A stretch of DNA of 64,000 nt from Myrica gale (lineage: Eukaryota; Streptophyta; Magnoliopsida; Fagales; Myricaceae), in NCBI GenBank assembly GCA_963930655.1, contig OZ005611.1, positions 22,679,001-22,743,000 on the forward strand. Direction: 5' to 3'. Both the position numbers and the translations under genes were made by a program. Every line of letters starts with the position of its first letter. The first letter of the stretch is position 1. Of this stretch, positions 49,887 to 60,897 are shown in pieces. Below the pieces are notes generated by a model. It saw only the letters and a program-made list of their open reading frames with translations. It did not search any database and was not told the origin of the DNA.

Positions 49887-50917
49887 TTTGTTTTATTTTT
49901 TTTGTTACGAGAAAAATTTGAGAATCCATTTACGTGCACTGGATTTGAATGGACATATCTTAATATCCGCAAAAAATTCTAGAAAGACTGACTGGTCAAC
50001 TGATCAACTTCCTATTCAAATCGCAAGTGTTTTTGCACAAGTGATGATTTGGACTCATGAGTGTGCACATAATCTACATTCTCAATGCTGCTATAAGATA
50101 GGACAAGTTATGGGCACGGAGTGTGATTCCCATTTAGCATATCTGGGGTTGGTATAGAATTTAATTGCTACACATGTATAATATATAATGATCGTATACG
50201 AAGTTAAATCACCACTTCTTCTAAAATCATAAATTTATATAAAAAAGTGATAATCAAATTATTTAAGTTGTACTTTTAATGATATAAGATAATTTCTGTC
50301 ACGGAAAGGAGAAAGTTCATATACTATATCCAATGGTCCGGCTTAAATACTTTGAAATAAATTTGGGCACAATAAAAAGATCAGCAATTACTCTGTTCTA
50401 TTGTTTTATAAGCCTGAACAAGTTGGACGTGGGTTTTAAAATTTTTGGGCAAGTTCTATCCCAGCTATACAATCATTTGACTCTTGTTTTGTACTCATTG
50501 TGTTATGATTTGGATTTCCTTGGTCTTTGGGGAAAAAGGTAAGCAACTCAGCATGGGCATGGTAAGCACTTGTTCAAGAAATAATGTTAGATTAATGAAC
50601 AACGTTGCATGGAGCACAGGGACACAGGGGAGCCCCTAGATGGAGGTCAGCTAGCCCGATAACATTCACCCATTATCTGGGTGTTCTCGGGTACGACCTT
50701 ATTCTTGGTTCTCACACTGGCATCTTTCCCGAACTCATTCCGATGGCCGAGAATTAAGATGGTCCTATTCTTTTCCGTTATCCCTTCAGAAAGAATCAAT
50801 TCTTAGGTGAAGTGTCCTAAATGCATTGATATTTGTATGCAAGTGAGAAACTTTTATATTTAGGTACGATGGGTAAGGTGGCTACAGGCTACCGTTTTAT
50901 TGTCTGTGTATCATAAA

Positions 50918-51002
50918 AAATTTGAAATTATAGAAGCACTTTTATCCATACTACACATTGAAAATGAAGCTATATATATAAAAGTGCTTCTATAATTTCA
51001 AA
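50918..51002. repeat. perfect 28-bp inverted repeat with 32-nt loop and AT-rich flank
   Basis: The left arm 50918-50945 (ending AATTATAGAAGCACTTTTAT) is exactly complementary to 50975-51002 (starting ATAAAAGTGCTTCTATAATT) apart from uncertain TA bases at the loop edge. A transcript would form a stable hairpin. Confidence 0.8.
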
Positions 51003-51403
51003 TTTATATATATAATATCCGGGTTATGCCCTTGTATTGTAAGAATTGATGCTTTTGACAGGTTGCTTTTGGAACCCTGCTTTAAAATTATTTAAAAAAA
51101 ACTCTTATAATCTTTGAAATGAAACAAGTCAAACCAATTGGATGAGTTCTCTTGTTACCTTAAATTGTGTCTGTTATGCATGAGTATACAACAAATATTA
51201 AGCTGGAAAAGTAGTGAGAATGGGAATAGCAATGGTGGTTGACGAGAATAGTTATAGGGCAATGGTAATGAGGAGAGTGGTGACATTGGAAATAATTACA
51301 AGTAAATTTGGGAGAGGTTAGCCTAGGAATCCACCGATGACAGCCTCCAGCTCCTACTTAAGTCACTGGTTTGATCTTAAGGGAAGGATTATGTGTCTAA
51401 ACT

Positions 51404-52611
51404 TAGAGGCGGAACTAGGAATGATTCTGAAGGGGAGCCAACTCCTAAGGAAAAATGACAGCAAAAAAAAATTACTTAAAGACTACAAACATTAAAAATA
51501 TATTATATTGAAATACGTGTACCGTACTATTTGCTGAAACTGAGAGATGACAATTGAATCCTACGGCTCTGCATCTTCTGAAAATGTTGCAATATGACTT
51601 CGTTATCAATAGTTTCAAAAATTTCATTCTCAATATATACTACCATTCGATTTCCGTATTGCTTATTGGGAAAATCATGCTCAAGCGGCTGACAAGGACC
51701 TTTTATCAAATACTCCTTGCGAACTTGATCTCTAATCCCAAAATCATATTCTTCAATGAGTTTACGTAAACCTAGGTCAACAACAATATCATCTGGACTA
51801 AATAAAACACAAGGTCTTTTCGAACTAGTATTCGTCTCAGAAGTAGCAGCCACATTATGAGTGTTAGAAAACACTGCTGATTTTTTTATCAAAAACTTAT
51901 CGATTATCTAAACAAAATAAAACAAAATTTATCAATATAATTTCACAAGTCACAACCTAAGGTCCTAATCACAATTTCACAACCTAGTCCTAATCAAAAT
52001 TTCATAACTTAATCAATAATCAATAGCCACAATAATATGAAAAAGGATTTGGAGTACAACAATCTCAAAATCAAAGAAAGAGACTGTGAAATATATCATC
52101 CTTATATAACTCATGACAACAAAATTAAGAAACCAATGATAAAAGACTGTAAAAGGTGATATGAAATACATTATCCTTATATAAACCATGGCTGCAAAAA
52201 CAAATTACAATATCAATAAGTCTCTATCAATTTCTCATAGAAAACAAATTAGAAAAACTACTCCTGTCAATACTTAAAAAATAAAAAGCTACTATTAATT
52301 GAATTCCCTCTAACATTGTGCATTTGTGCTTTCAAAAAAATAATCAAGTTCTAAAATAATCTACAAAATAAAGTATCAAATGATATTTGGTATTCCCCTT
52401 TTTAGCAGGATTTACAAAATAATCGAGTGAAACAACCATGAACCATCCATACCTTTCTATGATATTACTTGAATCTTGGACTACAATAAATTATTAATTT
52501 CACTCTGTTTATTGGGTAAAAGGGGCTAGTTTAATGAAAAAAGCCATATAGTTATATACAAAAAAATTAACGTTATGCAGGGCACAACCGGCGCCCTTAC
52601 ATCCGCCACTA
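51404..52611 (-). mobile_element. internally deleted hAT transposon (ZMYM1-like transposase family)
   Basis: 1208 bp bounded by short terminal inverted repeats, TAGAGGCGGA at the left and the reverse complement of the right end, TAGTGGCGGA. It is flanked by an 8-bp duplication with one mismatch, TCTAAACT (51396-51403) and TCTAAACA (52612-52619). The size of the duplication and the GGCGGA ends are hallmarks of hAT elements. It carries a short coding remnant on the minus strand (51527-51892); the rest is AT-rich and noncoding. Confidence 0.8.
51527..51892 (-). pseudogene. hAT transposase remnant: N-terminal and C-terminal pieces fused
   Basis: 121 codons. The first part (SSKRPCVLFSPDDIVVDLGL, RKLIEEYDFGIRDQVRKEYL, then KGPCQPLEHDFP) matches the start of plant transposase-derived proteins annotated as zinc finger MYM-type protein 1-like. 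The part after about residue 84 (VVYIENEIFETIDNEVILQH, then FQKMQSRRIQL) matches the extreme C-terminus of the same proteins. The DDE catalytic core and most of the roughly 700-800 residues are missing, so the protein cannot be a working transposase. The join lies at about 51640-51650. Confidence 0.75.
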
Positions 52612-53742
52612 TCTAAACACCACACGTACAGTTTCAAGTGTCGCCTTTACCGTCGGGCTACACGGAGGTGGGTGTGTATTTTTTTCAGTTCAAGAAAAAA
52701 AAAACCTAGCAAGTATCTGACTTTCTCATACTATTTATTACTCTATAATGTTTCATAAGCATCTTTTACAGAGGCTTTTTTCACATCGAAAACAGTAAAA
52801 AGAAAGTTCACCACATGGACATGCTTAAAAGCACCTCATGCAAGCACAATTCATAGGATTTTGTGTGTGGAAGAGAGCTAGATCAGGAATGCATCAAGGC
52901 TGTGTCCCTACAGAAAAGGTTGGACTCGAATCTACTCCTATTTTAATAATGTGTGGGACGTGGAATGATCATGGGGTTTGGTAAATAGGAGATCATGGGG
53001 TTGAATCTCCACATTCGATTATGTAGAGAGGAGGAGACCAGTCACATTATCATTGCTGGCTTCCTATGCTTTTTGTTTTATGGATCAAGTTGCTAAATTA
53101 TTGCATCTATGGCCTAGACTAACATCTGGGTACAGAGGTCTAGAGAGTTTTATATCCTGTTCTTCGCTACTAGCCACTTGCAGAGAACATTCTGGTACAA
53201 GAACAGCTTAAATCGTCCGAGAACTTGAATTGACTCGGCCCTGCCCGATTTCATCGAGCATGCAACTTGTCCCAATGCCTAGCGGTTTAAGTGGAAAGCC
53301 ACGACCTTATCTGGCACAGTGTGCGTCGGCAGTTAGTTCTCCGGGTTTGTTTTTTAGCCTGGATTTATGGTCGGGCGTGAGTTCTGGGTTTTTGTGTTAG
53401 GTTTTTTCGTCTATGTTTTACTTTTTTTTTTTCTGACTCTTGTTTTGTACTTATTATTCTCTGATTTGGGAGTTTTCTTGATCTCTGGTGCAAAAGTGAA
53501 GCAACCGGGTATGGGTCTAACAAGCACTTGCGTAATTCTTTTTTTTCTACATAAGCACTTGCGTAATTCAAACAATAAAATGTTTCCCCTAGAGAAATTT
53601 TATAAAGAAAGTTATAAGCACCAATGCTTCGGTTTGAGACACCAAGTTCTGGGACTCAGTCTGCAGAGGCGGCTGCCCAACCAGTCGTTGTTAGGCCACG
53701 TAAGGGGAACTGAAAGAGTGGTGAAATTGGTCATCATCATTG

Positions 53743-53919
53743 ACCCACTCGGGTAGCTCAATTGGCTGCGGGAGCCCGGAGTGTGTAGATTAGACGCTTG
53801 GATAAAAAATTTGTGACTTAAATAAAGAGCTGATTAGTAGGTCTCTTCGGAATTTACCTTAGCTTTAAACCTAACCCGTGTCTTTACAAATGAGTGCCCG
53901 AATTTCTTTTTTTTTTTTA
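53743..53919 (+). mobile_element. SINE-like fragment
   Basis: Begins with a tRNA-like head (CTCGGGTAGCTCAATTGGC, with an A-box-like TAGCTCAATTGG) and ends about 170 bp later in a T tract. A B box (GGTTCGANTCC) is not clear, so the assignment is tentative. Confidence 0.35.
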
Positions 53920-55015
53920 ATAAAAGAAATGGAGTCGAACCAGATAAAATTATGACCATTATCCGATTAGCTCTTGTCAGACCAGATCAAATGGGCCAAG
54001 GAGTTCCTGCGAGTAATTTCTTTGAAGCTTTTGCGCAGAGCTTTTTTAGAATTCTAAGCATTGAAGATGGTGTCAGGAAAGAACGACCCAGGTGCATGCT
54101 TGATAAAATAGAAGCCGGTACTCATGACGAAGACTGAAGAGGGAGACAGCCAGTGAAATGATTGAATCAGAAAGCAACGTAGCATGAGAAAAAGCTCCAT
54201 TGAAGACAACCAGCTGCCACGGCCATGGGCATGTGGAGGATTTGGGGCAGTGAGGCATCGGCTTTATGCAATTAAACAATAACAACGTGAGGGTGGGGCT
54301 AAGCAATGCGACCAGGGCTGGAGACACCTCATTAATTCTAGGTTGCTGATATCTGTTGTGTCGGGTTCCGTTAGCTGGACTGGGGCCTAATTGCTAGGAC
54401 CATCTTATCTTTTCCCTGAAGGACCCTTCCTATTCGGAACAAGAGGAACCCTTGTTCTTGACAATATTAATTATAGGATAAATAGAGATTTTCTCTAATT
54501 CACTTGTCAAATATAGCATATAAGTCCTACAATGAAGTCTACATTATTCGGTAATTAATACGGACAATATTGAATGTTATGAAACCAATATGAAGTGTTA
54601 ATCTCTCTCTAAATTGGATCATCCAATTCGGACAACAAATTAGAGAGGATCGTGATCTATCATTATAATACAAGCTCAAGATAAAATAAAATAAAAACTT
54701 AATTATGAACTACATTGAAAAGTGTTTGGACTAATGGGCTTATTCGTAATTGTAAAAATCCAGGTAAAATTTTGTTGATCAAATTTTAAGTACCACCAAG
54801 CAAGAGCCATAATTAACTGATATGGATACCTCCAACATCCGGTGTATAATTGGGATGATTTTACCTTCAGGAAGTTACGTAAGCCAAACATGTGTGAACT
54901 CAAGCACTTTTTACCATCTAGCCTTCCATCATCATCATGTAAACATTACTCATATTAAGTCAATATTTTTAAGGAAAAGAATACACTTTTCACACATGGA
55001 TTACCATGTATTTTA

Positions 55016-55320
55016 TATTTTACACCATAAACTATCACATTTGAGATATTACACCCACAAACTACGTCTAACACACTGCACCGTTCGTATATTTTTTTTA
55101 AAAAAATGAAATCATGATTATGTCCTTAAAAATTCAAAATTACTTGAATAACAAGTTACATTTAAGGGTATCACCGTCATTTTATTTTTATTTTTTTAAA
55201 ATACCCAATTTTCATCCAACTTGATAGAAAAAATAAACGAAGACTGCAATGTGTTAAGAATGGATAATTTGTGGATTCAATGTCTCAAACGTGGTAATTT
55301 AAGATGTAAAGTGTAATACC
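55016..55320. mobile_element. foldback MITE-like element
   Basis: The left arm (TTTTACACCATAAACTATCA, then CATTTGAGATATTACACCCA and CAAACTACGTCTAACACACTG) pairs with the right arm, whose reverse complement reads ATTACACTTTACATCTTAAA, then CGTTTGAGACATTGAATCCA and CAAATTATCCATTCTTAACACATTG (listed in part). The centre is AT-rich. Confidence 0.6.
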
Positions 55321-56773
55321 TATAATAGCTGTAACTTGTGAGTTCCATCATATTTTTAATTCTTATATCATTTCATAACTCTTCCTGAGCCCACAGTGAC
55401 CCATGGGAGTGCAGACACAACATATACAGCACTTAAGAGAAGATAATACTCCTGCATTTGCTATCCCCATTAACATAGCATTCAATACGTGTAGGACTCA
55501 AATTTCAATTTTAACTATTTTTACATCGGAAAACTTATCTTGTACATTTTTGTTTTGAGCCTTTCATCAATCTTACAGCTTGTTCATCTACCATCACAAC
55601 ATTGAAGGCATTTCTGCTTTTCCTCCTTTCCCTGTATGATCTCTTCCGACAATATGTGTAGAACATTCTTCTTCATTGGAATATCGTACTGGTCAGTGTG
55701 ATAAACCACTTGGTGGGGCATCAGATGAGTAATGCCCAGGCACAAGATCTAGAAACCTTAAAATCAATGACACTACTGGGTTATCAAGTCCAGCCTAAAA
55801 TGATTTACCAAGTTTGAATAGAACACGGTGGGGAAACTGACAAGTCCCAGGGAAGAACACACCACAACAATATTCCTCCAGCATTTTCACTTAAATGTAC
55901 ATGTCAACAAAAATATTTAAGAACTACCCCACGAACAAAACTTCCTGAATTGGACAGATGACCAACGTCATGGGAATTGTACACCAATTGCAACGCAAGT
56001 TCTTCTGAGTTCTAACTGCTACCAACCCCCAGAAAAGCCCAAAAGGTACTAGTATTCCTCCAGCATATTTTGATGTAGTGTCGAGAAAATCTCAACCTTT
56101 GCCTGTATTGAGTAAGCCATGGAAATTACATCAGAAAGCAGAAAGCACAACTTTTGTTTGGAATTTAAAGAGATACATGATGCTTCATTAGTTGTGCTAA
56201 ACAGGATACCAATAACTAGGTATAATGCATCTTTATTGAGATTCGACATAATTCTCTCCATACCTAGGTAATCTAAAGTGACCATGGTATAAGTAGTGCA
56301 GCCAACCATATCAAACACCTGCGCAAATCAGCAACATAAAACAATTAAAAGAGGCAAAGGCAAAAAAACCAAAGAGTAAGGACTGTATATTTTTGCTTTC
56401 CTGATGCTTCTTCTTTTCACTGGAAAGAGATTGGCTAGAAAGGAAGTCCAAGTGCAAGACAGAAAACACATCAATTGAGCTGTCAGTTTAGAATATTAAA
56501 TGAAGTGATTTGAAATACCCTTTGACTGAAATGCAGAATCTGCAATAATGTTGCCACCGATTATTATCTTCTTACAAAGTCCTCCCAAAAGCCACGCTTG
56601 TCATGATGTTTCTGTATCTTCAAAATCTGATTACGTTGTTTTTACCACATAGGGACCTTAATTAGAGAACATGGGCCACACTTCAGCGCACATTCTAAGT
56701 TGGAAACACTTGGTTCAAGTATTAGACAGACCTGTTGCACCATGCAATGAGCTGGCCGCTGAGGCAGTGTAGC

Positions 56774-58846
56774 TTAGCCTGAGATCTCAATCCAGCTTTT
56801 TCCTGCTTCTTTCATGCCCACTTCCTTGACAGCTTCCCTCACCTTGCTTAAACTATCCCACATTCCCAATGTTGCATATACATTTGCCAGTGTCACGTAT
56901 ACTGATGGGTCTTCTGGTGAGGATGCAAGAAGGCGTTCAACGATAATACTAAGCAGTTCCATATTTTTGTGAGTTCCACAGGCTCCGAGCAGTGAACACC
57001 AGATGGTTTTGTTTGGCTCAAATGGCATGTTAGCGATCAATCTTTCTGCCTCTTTGAAGCATCCAGCTTGGCCAAAAAGATCAACCATGCAATAATAGTG
57101 CTCCAATTGAGGCTCCACTCCATGTTCAGTTTTCATGGACTTAAAGATTGTCCATGCCTCTTCAATCAAACCAGCATGTCTACAGGCGGAAAGAACACCT
57201 GTAAAGGTAATTTCATTTGGCTTCAAACCCAATTCTACCATCTCATGGAACAATTTAATTGCTTTCGTCGCTCTTCCGTTGTGCCCACACCCAACAATCA
57301 TCCCAGTCCAACATACAGCATCTTTTTCTGGCATACAATGAAACAAATTTAACCCATCCTCAATTTCACCACATTTGGAATACATGTCAACGAGAGCTGT
57401 CACTGTAACCTCCTCTGTATCATATCCGCTCTTAACACAAAAAGCATGAGCCTGTTTTCCAGTTCGAATAGATGCTAAACTCGAGCAAACCTTCAAAACA
57501 TTTGACAGGACAAACTGATCTACTTCAAAACCGATATTAAACATATCCCGAAACAGGGAAAAGACTAAAGAGTTGAACCCCATTCTCGCACACCCTGTGA
57601 TCAAACCAGACCAAGCTACACTATCTTTCCTCTGAAGCCTTTGAAATAAACCTAATGAATCCTTTATATTTCCCTGTTTAGCATACATGTCAATTAGAAT
57701 GCTTCCAATAACATTGTTTAGCCCATACCCACTAGTGACAACCAAACCATGCACTTGGTGCCCAAGTCTCAAATTAAGTAAGTGTATGCAGACCTTTAAA
57801 GCACTGCTAAAAGTGTAGGAATCAAAATATACAGCTGAACAATGGATTTTTGAAACCAGATTGAGAGCCTCCCCATAGTGGTTATTGACAACATAGCCAG
57901 AAAGCATAGAATTCCACAGTGCCAAGCTATCCAAAACTGAAGCATTGCACCTAGAATATAAATCAAATACCTTTATTGCTTCATTTAGAACATTGCAATT
58001 TGCATACATATCGACAAGGGCTGAGCCAGTAAAACAGTTATACTCATAACCAGATTTAATAACGTAACAGTGGATCTCTTTCCCTGTAGCTAAGAAACCA
58101 TGACTACTACAGGATTTCAGAGCACTAGGGAAAGTGAATTCATCCAGCTTAAGGCCTTCTTGGTGCATCAAATGCACAAAGTGTACTGCATGCGGGCTTC
58201 CATTATCTGCAAAACCTGAAATGATGCTGTTCCAAGAAACAACATTTAGGTCTGGCATTTGATGAAACAAATCCACTGCCTCTTGCATTAAACCTTCTTT
58301 GCAGTACCCTGTGATCATCGTGTTCCATGTAGTTGCATTCTTGCAGTAAATCTTATCAAAAACATTCCTGGCATCACTCAAATTCCCACAATTGACATAC
58401 ATGTCTAAAAGAACATTCATCAAAACAATGTCAAACTGGAATGCACCTCCAGAAATTCTTCTATGAATAAGTTTTCCCAAGTCAAGGTCACCTATGAGAC
58501 TACATGCTTTAAGAGCTGCAGAGTACATGAACCCATTCGGCTTATGTGAGCCAAACCCTAACATCTGGGTGTATATACTCAGAGCTTTGTGAGGTCTTCC
58601 ACTATTTGTATATGCAGAGACCATGGTAGTCCACGTGACCACATTTCTTTCCAGCATCTCATCAAACACACTGTGGGCATCTTTGAGATGACTAAAATCC
58701 ACATACATGGCAATCAGATTGTTAGAAAGGAACACGTTACTCAAAACCCCAAGTTTGATCAGGCTAGAATGAAGAGTTCTGCCATGATTGAGAGATTGCA
58801 CTCTCCCGCAGTGGCGCAAAGCAAGTGCAATCCGGTTCAAATCCAT
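56774..58846 (-). CDS. E-class pentatricopeptide repeat protein, At4g08210-like
   Basis: One uninterrupted frame of 690 residues from MDLNRIALALRHCGRV to GKSWIEISG, with no intron as usual for PPR genes. The open frame extends 61 codons further upstream (to 59029), but that part is the tandem duplicate of the gene's own 5' end, and the closest protein I recall, At4g08210, starts at the equivalent MDL. The protein is a run of P, L and S type repeats of about 35 residues (NVVTWTTMVSAYTNSGRPHK, VALVDMYSKCGEIED-like blocks) with a C-terminal E motif (VYVTLANVYATLGMWDSLSK, VREAVKEVGMKEAG) and no DYW domain. Such proteins bind specific organelle RNAs, often as C-to-U editing factors. No clear transit peptide is visible. 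Target RNA and organelle cannot be read from the sequence. Confidence 0.93.
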   Translation of the reverse strand: MDLNRIALALRHCGRVQSLNHGRTLHSSLIKLGVLSNVFLSNNLIAMYVDFSHLKDAHSVFDEMLERNVVTWTTMVSAYTNSGRPHKALSIYTQMLGFGSHKPNGFMYSAALKACSLIGDLDLGKLIHRRISGGAFQFDIVLMNVLLDMYVNCGNLSDARNVFDKIYCKNATTWNTMITGYCKEGLMQEAVDLFHQMPDLNVVSWNSIISGFADNGSPHAVHFVHLMHQEGLKLDEFTFPSALKSCSSHGFLATGKEIHCYVIKSGYEYNCFTGSALVDMYANCNVLNEAIKVFDLYSRCNASVLDSLALWNSMLSGYVVNNHYGEALNLVSKIHCSAVYFDSYTFSSALKVCIHLLNLRLGHQVHGLVVTSGYGLNNVIGSILIDMYAKQGNIKDSLGLFQRLQRKDSVAWSGLITGCARMGFNSLVFSLFRDMFNIGFEVDQFVLSNVLKVCSSLASIRTGKQAHAFCVKSGYDTEEVTVTALVDMYSKCGEIEDGLNLFHCMPEKDAVCWTGMIVGCGHNGRATKAIKLFHEMVELGLKPNEITFTGVLSACRHAGLIEEAWTIFKSMKTEHGVEPQLEHYYCMVDLFGQAGCFKEAERLIANMPFEPNKTIWCSLLGACGTHKNMELLSIIVERLLASSPEDPSVYVTLANVYATLGMWDSLSKVREAVKEVGMKEAGKSWIEISG

Positions 58847-59237
58847 GATTCCCCATGGTGGGCTGGACTTATGAGCTGCAGAGTACATGAACCCATTCGG
58901 CTTCTGTGAGCCAAACTCTAACATCTGGGTGTATATTCTCAGAGCTTCGTGAGGTCTTCCACTATTTGTATACGCAGAGACCATGGTAGTCCACGTGAAC
59001 ACATTTCTTTCAAGCATCTCATCAAACACACTGTGGGCATCTTGTTGACGACTAAATTCACATACATGGAAATCAGATTGTTCGAAAGGAACACGTTACT
59101 CAAAACCCCAAGTTTGATCAGACTAGAGTGAAGAGTTCTGCCATGATAGCCAGTTTGCACAGAGTTGCACTCTCCACAGTAGCGCAAAGCAAGTGCAATC
59201 CGGTTCAAATCCATGATTCCCCATGGTGGGCTGGACT
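58512..59237 (-). repeat. tandem duplication of the PPR gene 5' end
   Basis: Two direct copies of about 360 bp, 58512-58869 (inner, intact) and 58870-59237 (outer). Both run, on the plus strand, from GAGCTGCAGAGTACATGAAC to CCCCATGGTGGGCTGGACTT. They differ by scattered substitutions, a 1-base change near 59045 that shifts the frame, and a short insertion near 59150-59165 (CAGTTTGCACAGAG in the outer copy). Confidence 0.9.
58939..59214 (-). pseudogene. outer duplicate of PPR N-terminus, frameshifted
   Basis: A 91-codon frame starting MDLNRIALALRYCGECNSVQ and continuing GRTLHSSLIKLGVLSNVFLS like the real gene. It then loses the PPR frame after ISMYVNL because of the 1-base change near 59045, ending at a stop at 58939. 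If transcription starts at the ancestral promoter, this acts as an upstream open reading frame before the intact PPR start at 58846. Confidence 0.8.
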
Positions 59238-59439
59238 TTATAGATCGCCCTTGATTGGCAAGTTAGTTGTTAGGGCACTTCAAAAAGATGCCCACAAATT
59301 TTGCATGTTGAAAATTGCGGTACATGTAGACTGGGGCAGAGAGAGTTCCATTAGTGGCAGAGCATGATTGAATTTGAACGGGCAAATTGCTAAAGCGAAA
59401 TGGTAATTTTAATTTTTTTTCTACGTAATCTAAAAAGTA

Positions 59440-59615
59440 TCTTAAAGTGAAAATATCAAAAATTAAAGATTAAAAATATTATAATACAAGTACCATACTA
59501 TTTACTGAGACTGAAATGTGATAATTGGATCCTACATATATGCATCTTCTAAAAATATTATAAAATAACTTTTTTCTCAATGGCTTCAAAATTTTAATAT
59601 ATGTTATGTTTGCTA
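59440..59615 (-). mobile_element. second remnant of the same hAT family (3' end only)
   Basis: Matches 51470-51640 of the hAT element in the same orientation: CAAGTACCATACTATTTACTGAGACTG here against CGTGTACCGTACTATTTGCTGAAACTG there (quoted in part), followed by GATAATTGGATCCTAC, TGCATCTTCTAAAAATATT and TCAATGGCTTCAAAATTT. Only the C-terminal coding end and 3' flank remain, with many substitutions. Confidence 0.65.
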
Positions 59616-60121
59616 AGGATGTTGATGGGTATTAATGTTTTAATTTTGTTGTTACTGTGAGACTCTATTACGCTTAAAGCCTAAAGGTACATATACAATT
59701 TTTAATAAAAATAGATAATGTACTCACAAGAAGAACCTTGATTTTTGTTTCCCCTGACTATTATTCCCTCTCTTTTACCTTTTTTCCTTTTTTTATTACT
59801 AAATTAATTTGCATGTAACAACTATTGGTCTTTTTACCAAACACTTACGGAGCAGCAATTGATGGCAGCTAAACAGTACCAGTACCAGTACCTTTGAGGC
59901 CTTGCCTTTCTCCTGTAATGGACTAATGGGTCCAAACAAAGGCACCCAAAAGTTTGAACACTAAAAATAGCATGCGACCAAACTGCAAAGTGACAGAAAG
60001 CAAGGGAATCACCTAATCACTCCCGTCTTCTTCCTGTACAGCTTGAGCTTGAACAGGTGCTGCCTTGGAGTAGAGTAAACTGTGGTGACTAACTCCTGCT
60101 ATACCTTGAGTTTTTAAGATT

Positions 60122-60297
60122 GTGTTTGAGTATTAAAATTTTAAGGTATTGAATTTGGTGAAAAAGTGAGGAGAAAGATGATTTTTAATATTTATTATAG
60201 TGAAAAGTAATGATTTGATGGGAAGTGAGAGATTATATTGTAATTTTTTATTGTGTTAAAATTTTAGTGAGTGTAAAATTTTATTGTACAAACTCAC
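60122..60297. mobile_element. GTGTTTGAG-family MITE copy
   Basis: About 176 bp. Left end GTGTTTGAGTATTAAAATTT, right end (reverse complement) TGAGTTTGTACAATAAAATT. The interior TGGTGAAAAAGTGAGGAGAA and TATTATAGTGAAAAGTAATG match the copy in the MPS1 intron at 39818. Confidence 0.65.
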
Positions 60298-60897
60298 CCA
60301 TATGTGGGCTTTCAAAAAGGCATCCCAGATATAAACAGATCCAGATCCAGATCCAGATTTATTAACATATTATCAATAACATAGGCACAAGTAATAACCG
60401 TTTACAATAAATAGATCGAAGTGACATAGACTTAATAGACAGTCGATTATATGCTGGCAATCATGCTATTCATGTAACTGTTGATGGGTAACATAGACAT
60501 CAAAACTGGACTCAATTGAGAAGAGGTTTTAGTGTCTACGTCTCATAGAACCTACTCATCACCCAAGCTTCTGATTTTACTCGAAGAAAACCCCTACTAA
60601 TCCCTAAGACATTGACCCTCCGAATTTTCCCCAAATCAATAATCCAATTATTCCTCTAAATGTAACTAATACAGAGCAATAGAAGCAATTTTCAAGTTCA
60701 GACATTATGCTCTCAATCCAAATTCCGCAATGCCAGACCTAAGGCTAAATAACTTAATGAAAAGCCAGACTTTTTTGACGTTACTCACTCCTCATAGTTC
60801 CTAGAACTAAGGTAGAATTTTCTAAACTTTTAGCTCTTGAAGAAAGCACACAGAACAAGTTTCAGACACTGTCGTTTCACATTGATTCAATGTATGA

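Larger units (their letters stand above)
49437..51395. other. intergenic region with tandem and inverted repeats
   Basis: Starts with the 3' UTR of the zinc-finger gene. It contains a 76-bp tandem duplication (49731-49886), a fragment near 49903-49960 resembling 16570-16630 (ACGAGAAAAATT, ACGTGCACTG), a fragment near 50480-50570 resembling 53435-53535, and a perfect inverted repeat at 50918-51002. No gene recognised. Confidence 0.5.
52620..55900. other. intergenic region with SINE-like and foldback elements
   Basis: No supportable gene. A T-rich segment at 53350-53560 shares GACTCTTGTTTTGTACT and the following about 90 bp with 50480-50570. A tRNA-like SINE fragment lies at 53743-53919 and a foldback at 55016-55320. 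The 129-codon open frame at 53367-53756 is T-rich, hydrophobic and unlike any family I know. Confidence 0.5.

Noticed and set aside
53367..53756. 129-codon open frame
   Set aside because: Built from T-rich repeated sequence also present near 50.5 kb; hydrophobic low-complexity product without similarity.
53743..53790. Possible tRNA gene
   Set aside because: Only the A-box-like half is visible; no B box, anticodon stem or acceptor pairing, so it is treated as a SINE-like fragment.
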